A stretch of 64,000 nt of DNA from NCBI RefSeq assembly GCF_036231355.1, contig NZ_CP109496.1, positions 6,138,001 to 6,202,000 on the forward strand, written 5' to 3'. Source of the DNA: Streptomyces sp. NBC_01431. Its GTDB lineage: Bacteria; Actinomycetota; Actinomycetes; Streptomycetales; Streptomycetaceae. A program made the translations under genes and the position numbers. The notes below the pieces were generated by a model. It made no database searches and had not been told where the DNA came from. It worked only from the letters and a program-made list of their open reading frames with translations. Shown one piece after another: positions 39,353-48,077 of this stretch (positions are counted from its first letter, which is position 1; each line of letters starts with the position of its first letter).

Positions 39353-40872
39353 GGCCGACGCCAGCTCCGTCCGTCTCGTGCGAGCATTTCGTCCGCCTCG
39401 TCCGGTCCCCAGGTCCCGGACGGGTACTGGGCGGGCTTGCCGTGGGCGTCCCAGTACCGCTCGATCGGGTCGAGGATCTTCCAGGACAGCTCGACCTCCT
39501 CCACTCGCGGGAAGAGGTTGGAATCGCCGAGCAGGACGTCCAGGATGAGGCGTTCGTAGGCCTCGGGGCTCGACTCCGTGAAGGACTCGCCGTACGCGAA
39601 GTCCATGGAGACGTCCCGGACCTCCATCGAGGTACCCGGCACCTTGGAGCCGAACCGCACCGTCACGCCCTCGTCCGGCTGCACCCGGATGACCAGGGCG
39701 TTCTGGCCCAGCTCCTCCGTGGCGGTGTGGTCGAAGGGGGAGTGCGGGGCGCGCTGGAAGACGACCGCGATCTCCGTGACGCGGCGGCCGAGGCGCTTGC
39801 CGGTACGCAGGTAGAACGGGACGCCCGCCCAGCGGCGGTTGTCGATCCCCAGCTTGATCGCGGCGTAGGTGTCGGTCTTCGACTTGGGGTCGATGCCGTC
39901 TTCCTGGAGGTAGCCGACGGCCTTCTCGCCGCCCTGCCACCCGGCCGCGTACTGGGCGCGCACGGTGTCCTTGCCGAGGTCCTTCGGCAGTCGCACGGCG
40001 CCGAGCACCTTGGTCTTCTCCGCGGCGAGCGCGTCCGCGTCGAAGGAGGCGGGCTCCTCCATCGCGGTCAGCGCGAGCAGCTGGAGCAGGTGGTTCTGGA
40101 TGACGTCGCGGGCCGCGCCGATGCCGTCGTAGTAGCCGGCCCGGCCGCCGATGCCGATGTCCTCGGCCATCGTGATCTGCACGTGGTCGACGTAGGAGCG
40201 GTTCCACAGCGGCTCGAACATGGTGTTCGCGAACCGCAGGGCCAGGATGTTCTGAACGGTCTCCTTGCCCAGGTAGTGGTCGATCCGGAAGACCTCGTCG
40301 GGCGGGAAGACCTCGTGCACGACCTGGTTGAGCTCCTTGGCGGAGACCAGGTCGTGGCCGAACGGCTTCTCGATGACCGCGCGGCGCCAGGAGCCGTCCT
40401 TCTGGTCGGCCAGACCGTGCTTCTTGAGCTGCTGGACGACCTTGGGGAAGAACTTCGGCGGTACCGACAGGTAGAAGGCGAAGTTGCCGCCCGTGCCCTG
40501 CGCCTTGTCGAGTTCCTGGATGGTCGACTTCAGCGTCTCGAAGGCGTCGTCGTCGTCGAAGTCGCCCTGGACGAAGCGCATCCCCTGGATGAGCTGCTGC
40601 CAGACCTCCTCGCGGAACGGCGTACGGGCGTGCGCCTTGACCGCGTCGTGGACCTCCTGCGCGAAGTCCTCGTCCTGCCACTCGCGGCGGGCGAAACCGA
40701 TCAGGGCAAAGCCCGGCGGCAGCAGACCCCGGTTGGCGAGGTCATAGACGGCGGGCATCAACTTTTTACGGGACAAATCGCCCGTGACGCCAAAGATCAC
40801 CAGGCCCGACGGCCCCGCGATACGCGGGAGCCGTCGGTCTGCGGCGTCACGCAGCGGATTGCTGCTTGACAA
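39349..40872 (-). CDS. zwf: Glucose-6-phosphate 1-dehydrogenase
   Basis: 507 aa. It commits glucose 6-phosphate to the oxidative pentose phosphate pathway, making NADPH. The nucleotide fingerprint GVTGDLSRKKLMPAVYDL (residues ~28-45) and the catalytic RIDHYLGKETVQN (~195-207) are intact. The start is a rare TTG (40872-40870), giving LSSSNPLRDAADRRLPRI, which begins 3 nt after the tal stop and has GGAGG 8 nt upstream inside the last tal codons. No ATG/GTG fits before the conserved region. Coupling to tal and overlap with opcA show one polycistronic unit. Confidence 0.96.
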   Translation of the reverse strand: MSSSNPLRDAADRRLPRIAGPSGLVIFGVTGDLSRKKLMPAVYDLANRGLLPPGFALIGFARREWQDEDFAQEVHDAVKAHARTPFREEVWQQLIQGMRFVQGDFDDDDAFETLKSTIQELDKAQGTGGNFAFYLSVPPKFFPKVVQQLKKHGLADQKDGSWRRAVIEKPFGHDLVSAKELNQVVHEVFPPDEVFRIDHYLGKETVQNILALRFANTMFEPLWNRSYVDHVQITMAEDIGIGGRAGYYDGIGAARDVIQNHLLQLLALTAMEEPASFDADALAAEKTKVLGAVRLPKDLGKDTVRAQYAAGWQGGEKAVGYLQEDGIDPKSKTDTYAAIKLGIDNRRWAGVPFYLRTGKRLGRRVTEIAVVFQRAPHSPFDHTATEELGQNALVIRVQPDEGVTVRFGSKVPGTSMEVRDVSMDFAYGESFTESSPEAYERLILDVLLGDSNLFPRVEEVELSWKILDPIERYWDAHGKPAQYPSGTWGPDEADEMLARDGRSWRRP

Positions 40873-40875
40873 GAT

Positions 40876-41994
40876 TTACGCCTCCGCGGGTGCGAGGCGC
40901 TTGAGCTCCGCCTCGGTGGACTTGAGCAGGTCGTTCCAGGCGGACTCGAACTTCTCGACGCCCTCGTCCTCCAGGAGCTGCACGACCTCGTCGTAGGAGA
41001 TCCCCAGCTTCTCGACGGCGGCGAGTTCGGCGCGGGACTGCTCGTAGGTGCCGGTCACCGCGTCGCCGGTGATCTGCCCGTGGTCGGCGGTCGCGTCGAG
41101 AGTGGCCTCGGGCATGGTGTTCACCGTGTTGGGAGCCACCAGGTCGTCGACGTACAGGGTGTCCTTGTACGCCTTGTCCTTCACGCCGGTCGAGGCCCAC
41201 AGCGGGCGCTGCTTGTTGGCGTGCGCCTTGTCCAGGGCGTTCCAGCGGTCGGAGGAGAAGACCTCCTCGTACGCCTCGTAGGCGAGCCGGGCGTTGGCGA
41301 CGCCGGCCTTGCCGCGGGCGGCCTTGGCCTCGTCGGTGCCCAGGGCGTCGATCCGCTTGTCGATCTCGGTGTCCACGCGGGACACGAAGAAGGACGCCAC
41401 GGAGTGGATCTTCGAGAGGTCCAGGCCGCGCTCCTTGGCCTTCTCAAGACCGGTCAGGTAGGCGTCCATGACCTCGCGGTAACGCTCCAGCGAGAAGATC
41501 AGCGTGACGTTGACGCTGATGCCGAGACCGATGGTCTCGGCGATCGCCGGCAGGCCCGCCTTGGTGGCCGGGATCTTGATGAGCGTGTTCGGGCGGTCCA
41601 CCAGCCAGGCCAGCTGCCTGGCCTCGGCGACCGTCGCCCTGGTGTTGTGCGCCAGGCGCGGGTCGACCTCGATGGAGACCCGGCCGTCCTGGCCCTCGGT
41701 GGCGTCGAAGACCGGGCGCAGGATGTCGGCGGCGTCCCTCACGTCAGCCGTCGTGATCATGCGGATGGCCTCTTCGACGGTGACCTTGCGGGCGGCGAGG
41801 TCGGTGAGCTGCTGCTCGTAACCGTCACCGGACGAGATCGCCTTCTGGAAGATCGACGGGTTGGTCGTGACGCCCACCACGTGCGACTGGTCGATCAGCT
41901 CGGCCAGGTTGCCGGACGTGATCCGCTTGCGCGACAGGTCGTCGAGCCAGATCGCGACGCCTTCGTCGGAGAGGCGCTTGAGTGCGTCTGTCAT
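40876..41994 (-). CDS. tal: Transaldolase
   Basis: 372 aa, the longer actinobacterial/cyanobacterial type. It transfers dihydroxyacetone units between sedoheptulose 7-phosphate and glyceraldehyde 3-phosphate. Signature GVTTNPSIFQKAI (residues ~40-52) and the Schiff-base lysine in NTLIKIPATKAGLPA (~141) are present, with the phosphate-site ASFFVSRVDTEIDKRI (~200-215). It lies 35 nt downstream of tkt and 3 nt upstream of zwf. Confidence 0.97.
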   Translation of the reverse strand: MTDALKRLSDEGVAIWLDDLSRKRITSGNLAELIDQSHVVGVTTNPSIFQKAISSGDGYEQQLTDLAARKVTVEEAIRMITTADVRDAADILRPVFDATEGQDGRVSIEVDPRLAHNTRATVAEARQLAWLVDRPNTLIKIPATKAGLPAIAETIGLGISVNVTLIFSLERYREVMDAYLTGLEKAKERGLDLSKIHSVASFFVSRVDTEIDKRIDALGTDEAKAARGKAGVANARLAYEAYEEVFSSDRWNALDKAHANKQRPLWASTGVKDKAYKDTLYVDDLVAPNTVNTMPEATLDATADHGQITGDAVTGTYEQSRAELAAVEKLGISYDEVVQLLEDEGVEKFESAWNDLLKSTEAELKRLAPAEA

Positions 41995-42029
41995 GAGAAT
42001 TGCATCTCCTACTAGTTCGTGTACCGGCG

Positions 42030-44117
42030 TCAGCGCGCTGCGGCTTCGAGAGATTCCCGGGCGGCGGCGGCCACGTGATCGGCGGTGAAGCCGAACTCCT
42101 GGAAGAGGACCTTGCCGTCCGCCGAAGCGCCGAAGTGCTCCAGCGAGACGATGCGGCCCGCGTCGCCCACGTACCGGTGCCAGGTCAGACCGATACCGGC
42201 CTCGACCGCGACCCGGGCGCGGACCGACGGCGGCAGGACGCTGTCCTTGTACGCCTGGTCCTGCTCCTCGAACCACTCGACGGACGGCATCGAGACCACC
42301 CGGGTCGGGATGCCGGCAGCCTGCAGCTGCTCGCGCGCGCCGACGGCGAGCTGGACCTCGGAGCCGGTGCCGATGAGTACGACCTGGGCCTGACCGCCCT
42401 CGGCCTCGACCAGCACGTAACCGCCCTTGGCGGCATCGTCGTTGGCCTCGTATGTCGGCACGCCCTGGCGGGTCAGCACGAGGCCGTGCGGGGCCCCCTT
42501 GCCGAACACCTTGGTGTGGCGCTTGAGGATCTCGCGCCAGGCGATCGCGGTCTCGTTGGCGTCCGCCGGGCGGACCACGTTGAGGCCGGGGATCGCGCGC
42601 AGCGAGGCGAGGTGCTCGACCGGCTGGTGCGTGGGGCCGTCCTCGCCCAGACCGATGGAGTCGTGCGTCCACACGTACGTCACCGGCAGGTGCATCAGGG
42701 CGGAAAGGCGTACGGCGTTGCGCATGTAGTCGGAGAACACCAGGAAGGTGCCGCCGTAGACGCGGGTGTGGCCGTGCAGCGCGATGCCGTTCATCTCCGC
42801 GGCCATGGAGTGCTCGCGGATGCCGAAGTGGACCGTGCGGCCGTACGGGTCGGCCTCCGGCAGCGGGTTGCCGGCCGGCAGGAACGACGACGTCTTGTCG
42901 ATGGTCGTGTTGTTCGAGCCGGCGAGGTCGGCGGAGCCGCCCCACAGCTCGGGCATGACCGCGCCGAGCGCCTGCAGCACCTTGCCGGAGGCGGCGCGGG
43001 TGGCGACGCCCTTGCCCGGCTCGAAGACCGGAAGGTGCGACTCCCAGCCCTCGGGCAGCTCGCCCGCGTTGATGCGGTCGAACTCGGCGGCGCGCTCCGG
43101 GTTGGCGGTGCGCCAGGCGGCGAACGTCTTCTCCCAGGCGGCCCTGGCCTCGCGGCCGCGGTCGAGCGCCTCGCGGGTGTGCGCGAGAACCTCGTCGCTC
43201 ACCTCGAAGGACTTCTCCGGGTCGAAGCCGAGGACGCGCTTGGTGGCGGCCACCTCGTCGTCGCCGAGCGCCGAGCCGTGGGCGGCCTCGGTGTTCTGGG
43301 CGTGCGGCGCGGGCCAGGCGATGATCGAGCGCATCGCGATGAACGACGGCTTGTCGGTCACGGCCTTCGCGGCCTCGATCGCGGCGTACAGCGCCTCGAC
43401 GTCGAGGTCGCCGTTGTCCTTGGGCGCCACGCGCTGGACGTGCCAGCCGTACGCCTCGTACCGCTTCATCGTGTCCTCGGACACGGCCGTCTCGGTGTCG
43501 CCCTCGATCGAGATGTGGTTGTCGTCCCACAGAAGGACCAGGTTGCCGAGCTTTTGGTGACCGGCCATCGAGGACGCCTCGGCGGAGATGCCCTCCTGGA
43601 GGCAGCCGTCGCCGGCGATCGCGTACACGAAGTGGTCGAACGGGGAGGCGCCGAGGGCGGTCTCCGGGTCGAACAGACCGCGCTCGTAGCGGGCGGCCAT
43701 CGCCATGCCCACGGCGTTGGCGACGCCCTGGCCCAGCGGGCCGGTCGTCGTCTCGACACCGGTGGTGTGGCCGTACTCCGGGTGCCCGGGGGTCTTGGAA
43801 CCCCACGTCCGGAACGCCTTCAGGTCGTCCAGCTCCAGGCCGAAACCGGCCAGGTACAGCTGGATGTAGAGGGTCAGGGACGAGTGGCCCGCGGAGAGCA
43901 CGAACCGGTCGCGTCCGACCCAGTCGGCGTCCGCCGGATCGTGGCGCATCACCTTCTGGAAGAGGGTGTACGCGGCCGGGGACAGGCTCATCGCCGTACC
44001 TGGATGGCCGTTGCCGACCTTCTGTACAGCATCCGCGGCCAGTACGCGGCCGGTGTCTACGGCCCGCTGGTCCAGCTCGGTCCACTCGAGGTCTGTGGTG
44101 GTCGGCTTGGTGCTCAC
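42030..44117 (-). CDS. tkt: Transketolase
   Basis: 695 aa, GTG start. Thiamine-diphosphate enzyme moving two-carbon units between sugar phosphates. Motifs: VGNGHPGTAMSLSPAAYTLF (residues ~34-53), the TPP/Mg site AIAGDGCLQEGISAEASSMAGH...WDDNHISIEG (~155-195), GIREHSMAAEMNGIAL with the catalytic Glu (~425-440), and THDSIGLGEDGPTHQPVEHL (~478-497). GAGGAG lies upstream of the GTG. First gene of the pentose phosphate operon; divergent from ctaB across a 313-bp spacer. Confidence 0.97.
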   Translation of the reverse strand: MSTKPTTTDLEWTELDQRAVDTGRVLAADAVQKVGNGHPGTAMSLSPAAYTLFQKVMRHDPADADWVGRDRFVLSAGHSSLTLYIQLYLAGFGLELDDLKAFRTWGSKTPGHPEYGHTTGVETTTGPLGQGVANAVGMAMAARYERGLFDPETALGASPFDHFVYAIAGDGCLQEGISAEASSMAGHQKLGNLVLLWDDNHISIEGDTETAVSEDTMKRYEAYGWHVQRVAPKDNGDLDVEALYAAIEAAKAVTDKPSFIAMRSIIAWPAPHAQNTEAAHGSALGDDEVAATKRVLGFDPEKSFEVSDEVLAHTREALDRGREARAAWEKTFAAWRTANPERAAEFDRINAGELPEGWESHLPVFEPGKGVATRAASGKVLQALGAVMPELWGGSADLAGSNNTTIDKTSSFLPAGNPLPEADPYGRTVHFGIREHSMAAEMNGIALHGHTRVYGGTFLVFSDYMRNAVRLSALMHLPVTYVWTHDSIGLGEDGPTHQPVEHLASLRAIPGLNVVRPADANETAIAWREILKRHTKVFGKGAPHGLVLTRQGVPTYEANDDAAKGGYVLVEAEGGQAQVVLIGTGSEVQLAVGAREQLQAAGIPTRVVSMPSVEWFEEQDQAYKDSVLPPSVRARVAVEAGIGLTWHRYVGDAGRIVSLEHFGASADGKVLFQEFGFTADHVAAAARESLEAAAR

Positions 44118-44430
44118 CCTGAGTCAGGGCTCCTCTCCACATGTTGAATCCCGGTGACTGAGGGCGCACCGGGCGCTGTCGAGCCTACCCCTGCCGGAAC
44201 GCTCACTTTTTCGACTGTCTGCCCCTTGGGACAGACACCTCAAGGGTGCCGGGAGGCGGCGGATTCCGCCTCCCGATGAACGGCGCCCAACACGACGCCA
44301 CCCCCGGGGATGGCGTCGTATGGGCAACGTCTACAGTGGCGTGGTACGCGCAAGTCTTTACCGGGCCTTCACGTCCGGGAACGTCCCGGATCACCGGGGA
44401 CTTGCTGGGAATTCTCTGTCAGGGGTGTGC
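44118..44430. promoter_or_regulatory. tkt-ctaB divergent intergenic region with two hairpins
   Basis: 313 bp without a supported gene. It contains GGGAGGCGG (44251-44259)/CCGCCTCCC (44266-44274) and ACGACGCCA (44292-44300)/TGGCGTCGT (44311-44319), two perfect 9-bp stems. TACAGT (44333-44338) is a possible -10 towards ctaB; clear -35 elements are not seen. Confidence 0.45.
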
Positions 44431-45378
44431 GTGACGGCCGTCGAGTCCCGACCCGCAGGGGTCGTCTTGACTCCCAGCCCGGGGGGCCACCGGCCATTCG
44501 GGGCCCGCGTCAAGGCATTCGTGGCGCTGACCAAGCCACGGATCATCGAGCTGCTTCTCATCACCACCATCCCGGTGATGTTCCTGGCCGAGCAGGGCGT
44601 TCCGCCGCTGTGGCTGGTGTTCGCCACCACACTGGGCGGTTACCTCTCCGCGGGCGGCGCAAACGCGCTGAACATGTACATCGACCGCGACATCGACGCG
44701 CTGATGGACCGCACCTCGCAGCGACCGCTGGTGACCGGGATGGTCTCGCCGCGCGAGTGCCTGGTCTTCGGCATCTCGCTCGCCGTGATCTCGACGCTGT
44801 GGTTCGGCCTCCTGGTCAACTGGTTCTCGGCGGCCCTCTCGCTCGGCGCGCTGCTCTTCTACGTCATCGTGTACACGATGATCCTCAAGCGCCGGACCTC
44901 GCAGAACATCGTGTGGGGCGGCATCGCGGGCTGTCTGCCGGTGCTGATCGGCTGGTCCTCGGTCACGAACTCCATGTCGTGGGCGCCGGTCATCCTCTTC
45001 CTCGTGATGTTCTTCTGGACGCCGGCGCACTACTGGCCGCTGTCCATGAAGGTCAAGGACGACTATGCGCGCGTCGGCGTGCCGATGCTGCCGGTGGTCG
45101 CGTCCAACAAGGTCGTGGCCCGCCAGATCGTCCTCTACAGCTGGGTGATGGTCCTCGTCTCGCTGCTGCCGACCCCGCTCGGCTACACCGGCTGGCTCTA
45201 CACGGCCGTCGCGGTGCTCGCGGGCGGCTGGTGGCTGTGGGAGGCGCACGCGCTCCAGTCCCGCGCCAAGTCCGAGGCGACGGGCACCCAGCTGAAGGAA
45301 ATGCGGCTCTTCCACTGGTCCATCACCTACGTGTCGCTCCTTTTCGTGGCCGTCGCGGTGGACCCGTTCCTGCGCTGA
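44431..45378 (+). CDS. ctaB: Protohaem IX farnesyltransferase (haem O synthase)
   Basis: 315 aa, nine spans. It farnesylates haem b to haem o for cytochrome oxidase assembly. UbiA-superfamily motifs: ALNMYIDRDIDALMDRTSQRPLVTG (NxxxDxxxD, residues ~71-95), the second acidic motif in YTMILKRRTSQNIVWGGIAG and DDYARVGVPMLPVV. GTG 44431 (VTAVESRPAG) is chosen over GTG 44425 because AGGGG (44421-44425) then sits 5 nt away; longer upstream frames lack support. A textbook terminator follows. Confidence 0.95.
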   Translation: MTAVESRPAGVVLTPSPGGHRPFGARVKAFVALTKPRIIELLLITTIPVMFLAEQGVPPLWLVFATTLGGYLSAGGANALNMYIDRDIDALMDRTSQRPLVTGMVSPRECLVFGISLAVISTLWFGLLVNWFSAALSLGALLFYVIVYTMILKRRTSQNIVWGGIAGCLPVLIGWSSVTNSMSWAPVILFLVMFFWTPAHYWPLSMKVKDDYARVGVPMLPVVASNKVVARQIVLYSWVMVLVSLLPTPLGYTGWLYTAVAVLAGGWWLWEAHALQSRAKSEATGTQLKEMRLFHWSITYVSLLFVAVAVDPFLR

Positions 45379-45399
45379 CCGCACCGCTTCGCGACCTCG

Positions 45400-45427
45400 G
45401 GGGCCAGTGGCGCAAGCCACTGGCCCC
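45400..45427 (+). terminator. Terminator of ctaB
   Basis: Perfect 12-bp stem GGGGCCAGTGGC/GCCACTGGCCCC closed by a GCAA tetraloop (GNRA) and followed by TCTTGT. Confidence 0.93.
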
Positions 45428-45455
45428 TCTTGTCGCACCATGGGCTACCCGCTAG

Positions 45456-45461
45456 TAGCAT
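45456..45461 (+). promoter_or_regulatory. -10 hexamer TAGCAT of the 113-aa protein gene
   Basis: TAGCAT ends 6 nt before ATG 45468, the leaderless spacing. Confidence 0.5.
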
Positions 45462-45467
45462 CGCGGC

Positions 45468-45809
45468 ATGGCAGACACCCAGGTTGACGAGAAGCAGGCC
45501 GCCAGGGCCGAACGGCGCGCGGCCAGGCTGGCCCGCCAGATCGGCTCCTTCGCGCAGAAGCACGGCGGTGCCGAGGGCCAGATCGCGTACATCGGGCAGA
45601 AGGGCGCCCGCATCGTCCTCGTCGGCCAGGACGGCGGCTGGGGCGACCTCGTGGCTCCGGATCACGCCGTCGCGCGGAGCGCCGTCGAGAAGGCCGGGAT
45701 CACCGTCCACGAGGACTTCGACGGTGAGTTCGCGGGCAAGGTGAAGACCGGCCCGTACGAGTGGACCCGCATGGCCGGCATCCAGCTCGGCGGTCCGAAG
45801 AACACCTGA
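45468..45809 (+). CDS. Conserved small protein of unknown function
   Basis: 113 aa. The N-terminal ~30 residues are a charged helix rich in Arg and Ala (EKQAARAERRAARLARQIGSF); the rest looks like a small alpha/beta domain (AYIGQKGARIVLVGQDGGWGDLV, SAVEKAGITVHEDFDGEFAGK). No signal peptide or membrane segment, so cytoplasmic. Coding is supported by third-position GC bias, a leaderless -10 and separation by a strong terminator from ctaB. I do not recognise a function; it sits between haem O synthase and a predicted amidohydrolase. Confidence 0.8.
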   Translation: MADTQVDEKQAARAERRAARLARQIGSFAQKHGGAEGQIAYIGQKGARIVLVGQDGGWGDLVAPDHAVARSAVEKAGITVHEDFDGEFAGKVKTGPYEWTRMAGIQLGGPKNT

Positions 45810-45820
45810 GCAACACCGAT

Positions 45821-45874
45821 CCGGGGCTCACCCGTTAGGAGTGGTGGAAACGCGTCCACCGCAGGGAGCCCCGG
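45821..45874 (+). promoter_or_regulatory. Nested hairpins covering the ribosome site of the amidohydrolase gene
   Basis: Outer 9-bp perfect stem CCGGGGCTC (45821-45829)/GAGCCCCGG (45866-45874), inner stem GGTGGA (45843-45848)/TCCACC (45855-45860). The GGGAG ribosome site (45864-45868) is in the outer stem, and the ATG (45875) follows it immediately. It may act as terminator of the previous gene, as a translational block, or both. Confidence 0.6.
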
Positions 45875-46957
45875 ATGATCGACACCCCGACCCTGGTGGA
45901 CCAGTACTGCCACGGCGTGCTGCGCACCGAGCTCGGGCTCGGCACCTTCGAGACCGCGCTCGGCCGCACCGGAGCCCTGCCCGCGCCCGGCACCACCTTC
46001 TTCGACACCCAGACCGGCTTCGCCGTACGCCGCTGGTGCCCCCCGCTCCTGGGCCTCGAACCGCACTGCGCGCCGGCCCGCTATCTGGCCCGCCGACGCG
46101 AGCTCGGCGTACTGGAGTCGGGAAGACGGCTGCTGCGCGGCTCGGGGATCTCCACCTATCTGGTGGACACCGGGCCGCCCGGAGACCTCACCGCCCCGCA
46201 CGAGATCGCCGCGGCGGGCGCGGCCGACGCCCATGAGATCGTCCGTCTCGAACTTCTCGCCGAACAGGTCGCCGACACCTCGGGGACCGTCGAGTCCTTC
46301 CTCGCCAACCTCGCCGAGGCCGTGCACACCGCGGCCGCCTCCGCCGTCGCCTTCGCCTCGGTCGCGGGCCGGCGCGACGGGTTCGACCCCGAGCCGCCGG
46401 GGCCGGGGGAGGTGCGCGGCGCGGCCGGGCGGTGGCTGGCGGGGCGGCGCAAACACGGGCGCCTTGAGGATCCCGTCCTGCTGCGGCACCTGCTGTGGAG
46501 CGCGGTCGCCTCCGGGCGGCCGCTCCAGCTCAGAATGGGAATGGCGGACCCCATGCCGCTCGGCCCGTTCGCAACCGCGACCGCCGGGCTCGGCACCGAT
46601 CTGGTGCTGCTGCACGGCTATCCGTACCACCGCCAGGCCGCCCACCTGGCCAGCGTCCATCCGCACGTGTACGCCGACGTCGGGCCGGCCCTGGTGCGCA
46701 CGGGGGCCGGGGCCGCGGCCGTGCTCGCGGAGATCATGGAGCTGGCCCCGTTCGGGAAACTGCTCTACTCCAGCGGCGCGCGCGGGCTGCCCGAACTGCA
46801 CGTGGTGGGCGCGCGGCTGTTCTCGGAGGCGCTCGGCCGGGTGCTGGGCGGCTGGGTCGGCGACGGCGCCTGGTCACGCACGGACGCGCAGCGGGTCGCC
46901 GGGATGATCGCGGCGGGCAATGCCCGCCGCGTCTACGGACTGTCAGGCGCTGGTTAG
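45875..46957 (+). CDS. Predicted amidohydrolase-family protein
   Basis: 360 aa. It looks like an Amidohydro_2 (TIM-barrel) protein related to the N-terminal domain of FluG-type proteins: VDQYCHGVLRTELG with the first His, HGYPYHRQAAHLASVHPHVYADVGPALV (metal/catalytic His region, ~247-274), and LLYSSGARGLPELHVVGARLFSEALGRVLGGWV (~304-336). The canonical HxH of metal-dependent amidohydrolases appears reduced (YCHGV), so metal dependence is uncertain. The start is ATG 45875 just after a nested hairpin. The 3' end overlaps the convergent ctaA gene by 15 nt. Confidence 0.75.
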   Translation: MIDTPTLVDQYCHGVLRTELGLGTFETALGRTGALPAPGTTFFDTQTGFAVRRWCPPLLGLEPHCAPARYLARRRELGVLESGRRLLRGSGISTYLVDTGPPGDLTAPHEIAAAGAADAHEIVRLELLAEQVADTSGTVESFLANLAEAVHTAAASAVAFASVAGRRDGFDPEPPGPGEVRGAAGRWLAGRRKHGRLEDPVLLRHLLWSAVASGRPLQLRMGMADPMPLGPFATATAGLGTDLVLLHGYPYHRQAAHLASVHPHVYADVGPALVRTGAGAAAVLAEIMELAPFGKLLYSSGARGLPELHVVGARLFSEALGRVLGGWVGDGAWSRTDAQRVAGMIAAGNARRVYGLSGAG

Positions 46958-47938
46958 GGCGGCGTCGGCCGGTGCCGGAAGCTCGACGGTGGCCTCGGGG
47001 CGCTCGCGCAGCGCGAGCAGGACGCGCAGTACCGCCACCCACACCAGGCAGGAGCCGAACATGTGCAGGCCCACCAGGATCTCGGGCGTCTTCGTGAAGT
47101 ACTGGACGTAGCCGATCACGCCCTGCGCCATCAGCACCACGAACAGATCACGGGCCCTGTCGCGCGGTCCGGCCGGTGCGTCGACGGCCTTCAGGACGAA
47201 CCAGAGCGCGACGGTCAGCGCCACCACGACCCACGCGAGGTCCGCGTGCAGCTGCGTGATCATCGTCCAGTCGAGCGGGATGCGCGGTACGTCCTTGGAG
47301 TCGCCGGGATGCCGCCCGGTGCCGGTCACGATCGTGCCGACCGCGATCAGCGCGGCCGACGCGCCCACCAGAAGCCAGGTCAGCTGCACAACCGCCTTGC
47401 CCACCAAGGGCCTTGGCGCGCCGTCGCCCTCCTGGGTGCGCTGCCAGGTGACCACCGCGACCGCGATGAGCGCGCTGGAGAGCAGGAAGTGGGCGGCCAC
47501 CGTGTACGGGTTGAGGCCGACCAGGACGACGATGCCGCCCAGCACCGCGTTGCCCATGACCACCCAGAACTGCACCCAGCCGAGCCGGGTCAGCGGGCGC
47601 CGCCACGGCTTCGCGGAGCGGGCCGCGATGATCGCCCAGCCGACCGCCGCGCACAGCACGTACGTCAGCATCCGGTTGGTGAACTCGATGACGCCGCGGA
47701 AGCCCATCTCGCTGGTGACGGTCAGGCTGTCGCTGGTGCACTTGGGCCAGGTGGGGCAGCCGAGCCCGGAGCCCGTGAGCCGGACCGCGCCGCCGGTCAC
47801 CACGATGGCGACGGACATGACGAGGGCGGCGAGGGCCGCGCGCCGCACGATCCGGGGGGAGGCGGTCCAACGCTCCGCGATGTAGAGGAGCGGATTGCGG
47901 GCCGCTGCGGTCACATCGGCGCGGGTCACTTTCGGCAT
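46943..47938 (-). CDS. ctaA: Haem A synthase (COX15/CtaA)
   Basis: 331 aa from ATG 47938, eight spans. It oxidises the methyl group of haem o to haem a. Seen: VVTGGAVRLTGSGLGCPTWPKCTSDS with the cysteine pair, EFTNRMLTY (conserved Glu), AAHFLLSSALI, QLHADLAW and VGLHMFGSCLVW, which carry the haem-ligand histidines. TACGAT (47951-47946) ends 7 nt before the ATG, so leaderless. An open frame to 47968 exists but lacks a ribosome site. Together with ctaB it completes haem A synthesis. Confidence 0.94.
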   Translation of the reverse strand: MPKVTRADVTAAARNPLLYIAERWTASPRIVRRAALAALVMSVAIVVTGGAVRLTGSGLGCPTWPKCTSDSLTVTSEMGFRGVIEFTNRMLTYVLCAAVGWAIIAARSAKPWRRPLTRLGWVQFWVVMGNAVLGGIVVLVGLNPYTVAAHFLLSSALIAVAVVTWQRTQEGDGAPRPLVGKAVVQLTWLLVGASAALIAVGTIVTGTGRHPGDSKDVPRIPLDWTMITQLHADLAWVVVALTVALWFVLKAVDAPAGPRDRARDLFVVLMAQGVIGYVQYFTKTPEILVGLHMFGSCLVWVAVLRVLLALRERPEATVELPAPADAALTSA

Positions 47939-47945
47939 GCGCACT

Positions 47946-47951
47946 ATCGTA
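47946..47951 (-). promoter_or_regulatory. -10 hexamer TACGAT of ctaA
   Basis: On the minus strand TACGAT ends 7 nt before ATG 47938. Confidence 0.5.
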
Positions 47952-47991
47952 GGCGGCCGTTTGTGCATGTTTTCACGAGGGGGGTGCGCCG

Positions 47992-48065
47992 GGCCGTACC
48001 GGGAGGAAGCTCACTCCCGTCCCGGAGCGCCCGGCCGTACCGGGAGGGGCAGCTCACTCCCGTCC
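47992..48065. repeat. Tandem duplication of a ~33-bp unit
   Basis: GGCCGTACCGGGAGG...CTCACTCCCGTCCC occurs at 47992-48023 and again at 48033-48065, with a two-base insertion in the second copy. Each copy holds an inverted CGGGAG/CTCCCG pair, so it may act as a double terminator for the ABC exporter genes upstream on the minus strand. Confidence 0.65.
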
Positions 48066-48077
48066 CCCGCCCCCCGC

